14,990 bases of DNA from the NCBI GenBank assembly GCA_039208045.1, contig JBCCRH010000099.1, positions 1-14,990 of the forward strand, written 5' to 3'. This DNA comes from JBCCRH01 sp039208045. GTDB lineage: Bacteria > Bacteroidota > Bacteroidia > Chitinophagales > Saprospiraceae. Positions 13,470 through 14,990 of the stretch are shown here, one piece after another. The translations under genes and the position numbers were made by a program. Below the pieces are notes generated by a model. It saw only the letters and a list, made by a program, of their open reading frames with translations, searched no databases and was not told the DNA's origin. The stretch's first letter is position 1. Every line of letters starts with the position of its first letter.

Positions 13470-14702
13470 ATGGAAAACTTAGGCAGAACAGTCGATGATT
13501 CACAATTGACCAAACTAGCGCAAGACGCCCCGCTGACGCTCGATTTTCAGAATACAGAGATCGCGTTTGCCATCAAATCCAATGACGAGCTCAAACGAGC
13601 AGCCTGGTTGTTTGGTTTGATGAATAAGCACTGGCTGGTGGGCATCGGCTCTAAGCTGGGAATCGCTGCGATCAAATTGCATTTGCCATTTGTAGAATCG
13701 GTGGTAAAAAATACCATTTTTAAGCAGTTCTGCGGCGGAACTACTTTGTTAGAGTGCAAAGAAACGATCGATAAGCTGTATCAGTTTAATGTACAAACCA
13801 TCTTAGACTACGGAGCGGAAGCCAAGGAAGAAGAGGAGGATTTCAATCAAACAATGAACGAAACGATCCGTGCGGTTGATTTTGCGGCCACCAATCAAAG
13901 TACACCAGTAATTAGCTCGAAAATTACGGGTTTGGCAAGATTTGAGTTGTTAGAATCTATTCAGGCCGGTACGCCACTCACTAGCGCCACGCGCCTAGAA
14001 TACCGAAATATACTGAAGCGGGCAGACGCTATTTGCCATGCGGCAAGCCAAAAAGGCGTAGCCGTATTTTTTGATGCGGAAGAATCGTGGATTCAGGATA
14101 CGATTGATCACATTGTCAATCTAATGATGAAGCGCTACAATAAAGAGCGAGCAGTAGTATACAATACGTTTCAGTTGTACCGAACGGATCGGCTCCAATA
14201 CTTGATGGATTCTTACGACCGAGCGCGCAAGCACGGCTATATCCTCGGAGCAAAGCTGGTACGAGGCGCCTATATGGAAAAAGAACGAGAGCGTGCCCGG
14301 CGCATGGGTTATCCATCGCCAATACATCCCAACAAGGAAGCTTGCGATAATGCCTATGATACGGCCGTGCGGTTCTGTGTGGATCATTATGAGCATATTG
14401 CCTCTGCTAATGCCTCCCATAATGCAGCGAGCAATCACTTGCAGGCACGCCTTATCGCAGAGCGAAGTATAGATAAGAATCATCCACACCTAAATTTTTG
14501 TCAATTATATGGCATGAGCGACAATTTGACCTTCAATTTAGCAGAAGCAGGATATAATGTGGCCAAGTATGTACCCTATGGTCCTGTTAGAGAGGTTATT
14601 CCGTATCTAATCCGAAGAGCACAAGAAAATTCCTCTGTCACTGGCGATATGACACGCGAACGCCGATTGGTGATTGATGAAATGAAGCGCCGAGGCATTT
14701 AA
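13470..14702 (+). CDS. Proline dehydrogenase (monofunctional)
   Basis: The enzyme oxidises proline to 1-pyrroline-5-carboxylate using FAD and feeds electrons to quinones. I use the ATG at 13470 (410 residues); a TTG five codons upstream is a poorer start. Visible motifs include VISSKITGLAR (147-157), VAVFFDAEES (197-206), YNTFQLYRTDRL (231-242), KLVRGAYMEKER (262-273), QLYGMSDNLT (345-354), KYVPYGP (366-372) and YLIRRAQEN (379-387). The arginine pair in YLIRRAQEN binds the proline carboxylate in known structures. There is no aldehyde dehydrogenase domain, so the second step must be encoded elsewhere. It stands alone, 45 bp after aroE, followed by a long palindromic element. Confidence 0.93.
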   Translation: MENLGRTVDDSQLTKLAQDAPLTLDFQNTEIAFAIKSNDELKRAAWLFGLMNKHWLVGIGSKLGIAAIKLHLPFVESVVKNTIFKQFCGGTTLLECKETIDKLYQFNVQTILDYGAEAKEEEEDFNQTMNETIRAVDFAATNQSTPVISSKITGLARFELLESIQAGTPLTSATRLEYRNILKRADAICHAASQKGVAVFFDAEESWIQDTIDHIVNLMMKRYNKERAVVYNTFQLYRTDRLQYLMDSYDRARKHGYILGAKLVRGAYMEKERERARRMGYPSPIHPNKEACDNAYDTAVRFCVDHYEHIASANASHNAASNHLQARLIAERSIDKNHPHLNFCQLYGMSDNLTFNLAEAGYNVAKYVPYGPVREVIPYLIRRAQENSSVTGDMTRERRLVIDEMKRRGI

Positions 14703-14762
14703 TTGGCGAAATAAGTTTACTACTACATGCAGCACATATTGATGTCAAAGACTCTACAGTTC

Positions 14763-14922
14763 AGTAACAGCCAAAGAATAAGTTCCGCATTTTGGCAAGG
14801 GGATTTTGCTCTAAGACAAGGCGAAAAACGCAGACGATGCCTAGCATCGGCGAGGCTTTTCAACGCAGTATTAGAGCAAAAGAGCCAGCCATAAATCGAG
14901 AAGTTATTCTTTGACTGTTACT
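14763..14922. repeat. 160-bp nested palindrome, MITE-like element
   Basis: Three pairs of inverted repeats share one centre near 14842. The outer arms are 23 bp, at 14763-14785 and 14900-14922, with 21 of 23 positions paired. The middle arms are perfect 11-mers, TTTTGCTCTAA at 14804-14814 and its complement at 14871-14881. The innermost are CGATGC and GCATCG at 14835-14840 and 14844-14849 around CTA. The intervening parts are also partly complementary. There is no ORF of note. The form fits a non-autonomous MITE or a large intergenic hairpin, placed 60 bp after the proline dehydrogenase stop. No target-site duplication is obvious. Confidence 0.75.
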
Positions 14923-14945
14923 AAGTAAATAAAGTAGTGGAGGAA

Positions 14946-14963
14946 ATTGGGTGAGTTCCCAAT
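14946..14963. promoter_or_regulatory. Inverted repeat over the -33 region, possible operator
   Basis: ATTGGG at 14946-14951 and CCCAAT at 14958-14963 are perfect inverted repeats with a 6-base spacer. The left arm contains the TTG used as the -33 element of the promoter at 14947-14977. A repressor site is one reading; chance remains possible for a 6-bp arm. Confidence 0.35.
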
Positions 14964-14977
14964 AACAATTATCTTTG
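14947..14977 (+). promoter_or_regulatory. Bacteroidota promoter pointing out of the right edge
   Basis: TTG at 14947-14949 and TATCTTTG at 14970-14977 are separated by 20 bases, a textbook spacing for the -33/TAnnTTTG promoter of this phylum. Transcription would begin near 14984 and run rightward into a gene beyond the window. Confidence 0.6.
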
Positions 14978-14990
14978 ACTTGCAAGACTA

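Noticed and set aside
14103..14120. ATTGA and TCAAT arms in the proline dehydrogenase gene as another FNR-type site.
   Set aside because: The spacing does not fit TTGAT-N4-ATCAA and the site lies deep within a coding region.

Overview
The window looks like a chromosomal segment of a Bacteroidota bacterium, most likely of the Saprospiria (Saprospiraceae/Lewinellaceae type), though the family assignment is inference from gene content. The signs are a protein with a type IX secretion system (T9SS) C-terminal sorting domain, a GldA-GldF-GldG gliding-associated ABC transporter, several matches to the Bacteroidota promoter element TAnnTTTG, weak Shine-Dalgarno sequences, and DUF1572, DUF4340 and zinc phospholipase C-like proteins of the kinds common in this phylum. 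Base composition is moderate and fairly even, except for a very C-rich left edge. I see no rRNA, tRNA, CRISPR array, transposase or phage gene.

Layout. Positions 1-208 are non-coding and repetitive: a direct repeat of about 97 bp period, a perfect 14-bp inverted repeat, and seven degenerate tandem octamers that resemble telomere repeats and are G-rich on the minus strand. Next is a minus-strand gene for a secreted von Willebrand A (vWA) protein with a T9SS sorting tail (209-2107). It is divergent from a plus-strand gene for a secreted DUF1028 protein with a TPR-like tail (2199-3425). A DUF1572/DinB-fold protein follows (3437-3994).

The core is a tightly packed plus-strand cluster with a good promoter candidate before it: gldA, an unrecognised secreted 222-residue protein, gldF, gldG, a DUF4340 protein and a short Crp/Fnr-like regulator (4092-9743). 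Spacing runs from 0 to 24 bp, so one transcript is likely. A perfect FNR-type box, TTGAT-N4-ATCAA, overlaps the stop codon of the regulator. It lies just upstream of a second DinB-fold gene (9802-10359). The regulator carries the ExxSR recognition-helix pattern known to read this half-site.

The right part is mostly housekeeping: a zinc phospholipase C/S1-P1-nuclease-like exported protein (10448-11659), a DUF368 (PopT-type) polyprenyl-phosphate transporter (11705-12640) directly followed by shikimate dehydrogenase aroE (12645-13424), and a monofunctional proline dehydrogenase (13470-14702). The last 290 bp hold a 160-bp nested palindrome resembling a MITE (14763-14922). A well-spaced Bacteroidota promoter with an overlapping inverted repeat follows it and points out of the window.

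I found no clearly new multi-gene system. The best leads are the FNR-box/Crp pair, the unknown secreted protein inside the gld cluster, the palindromic element at the right, and the telomere-like octamers at the left.
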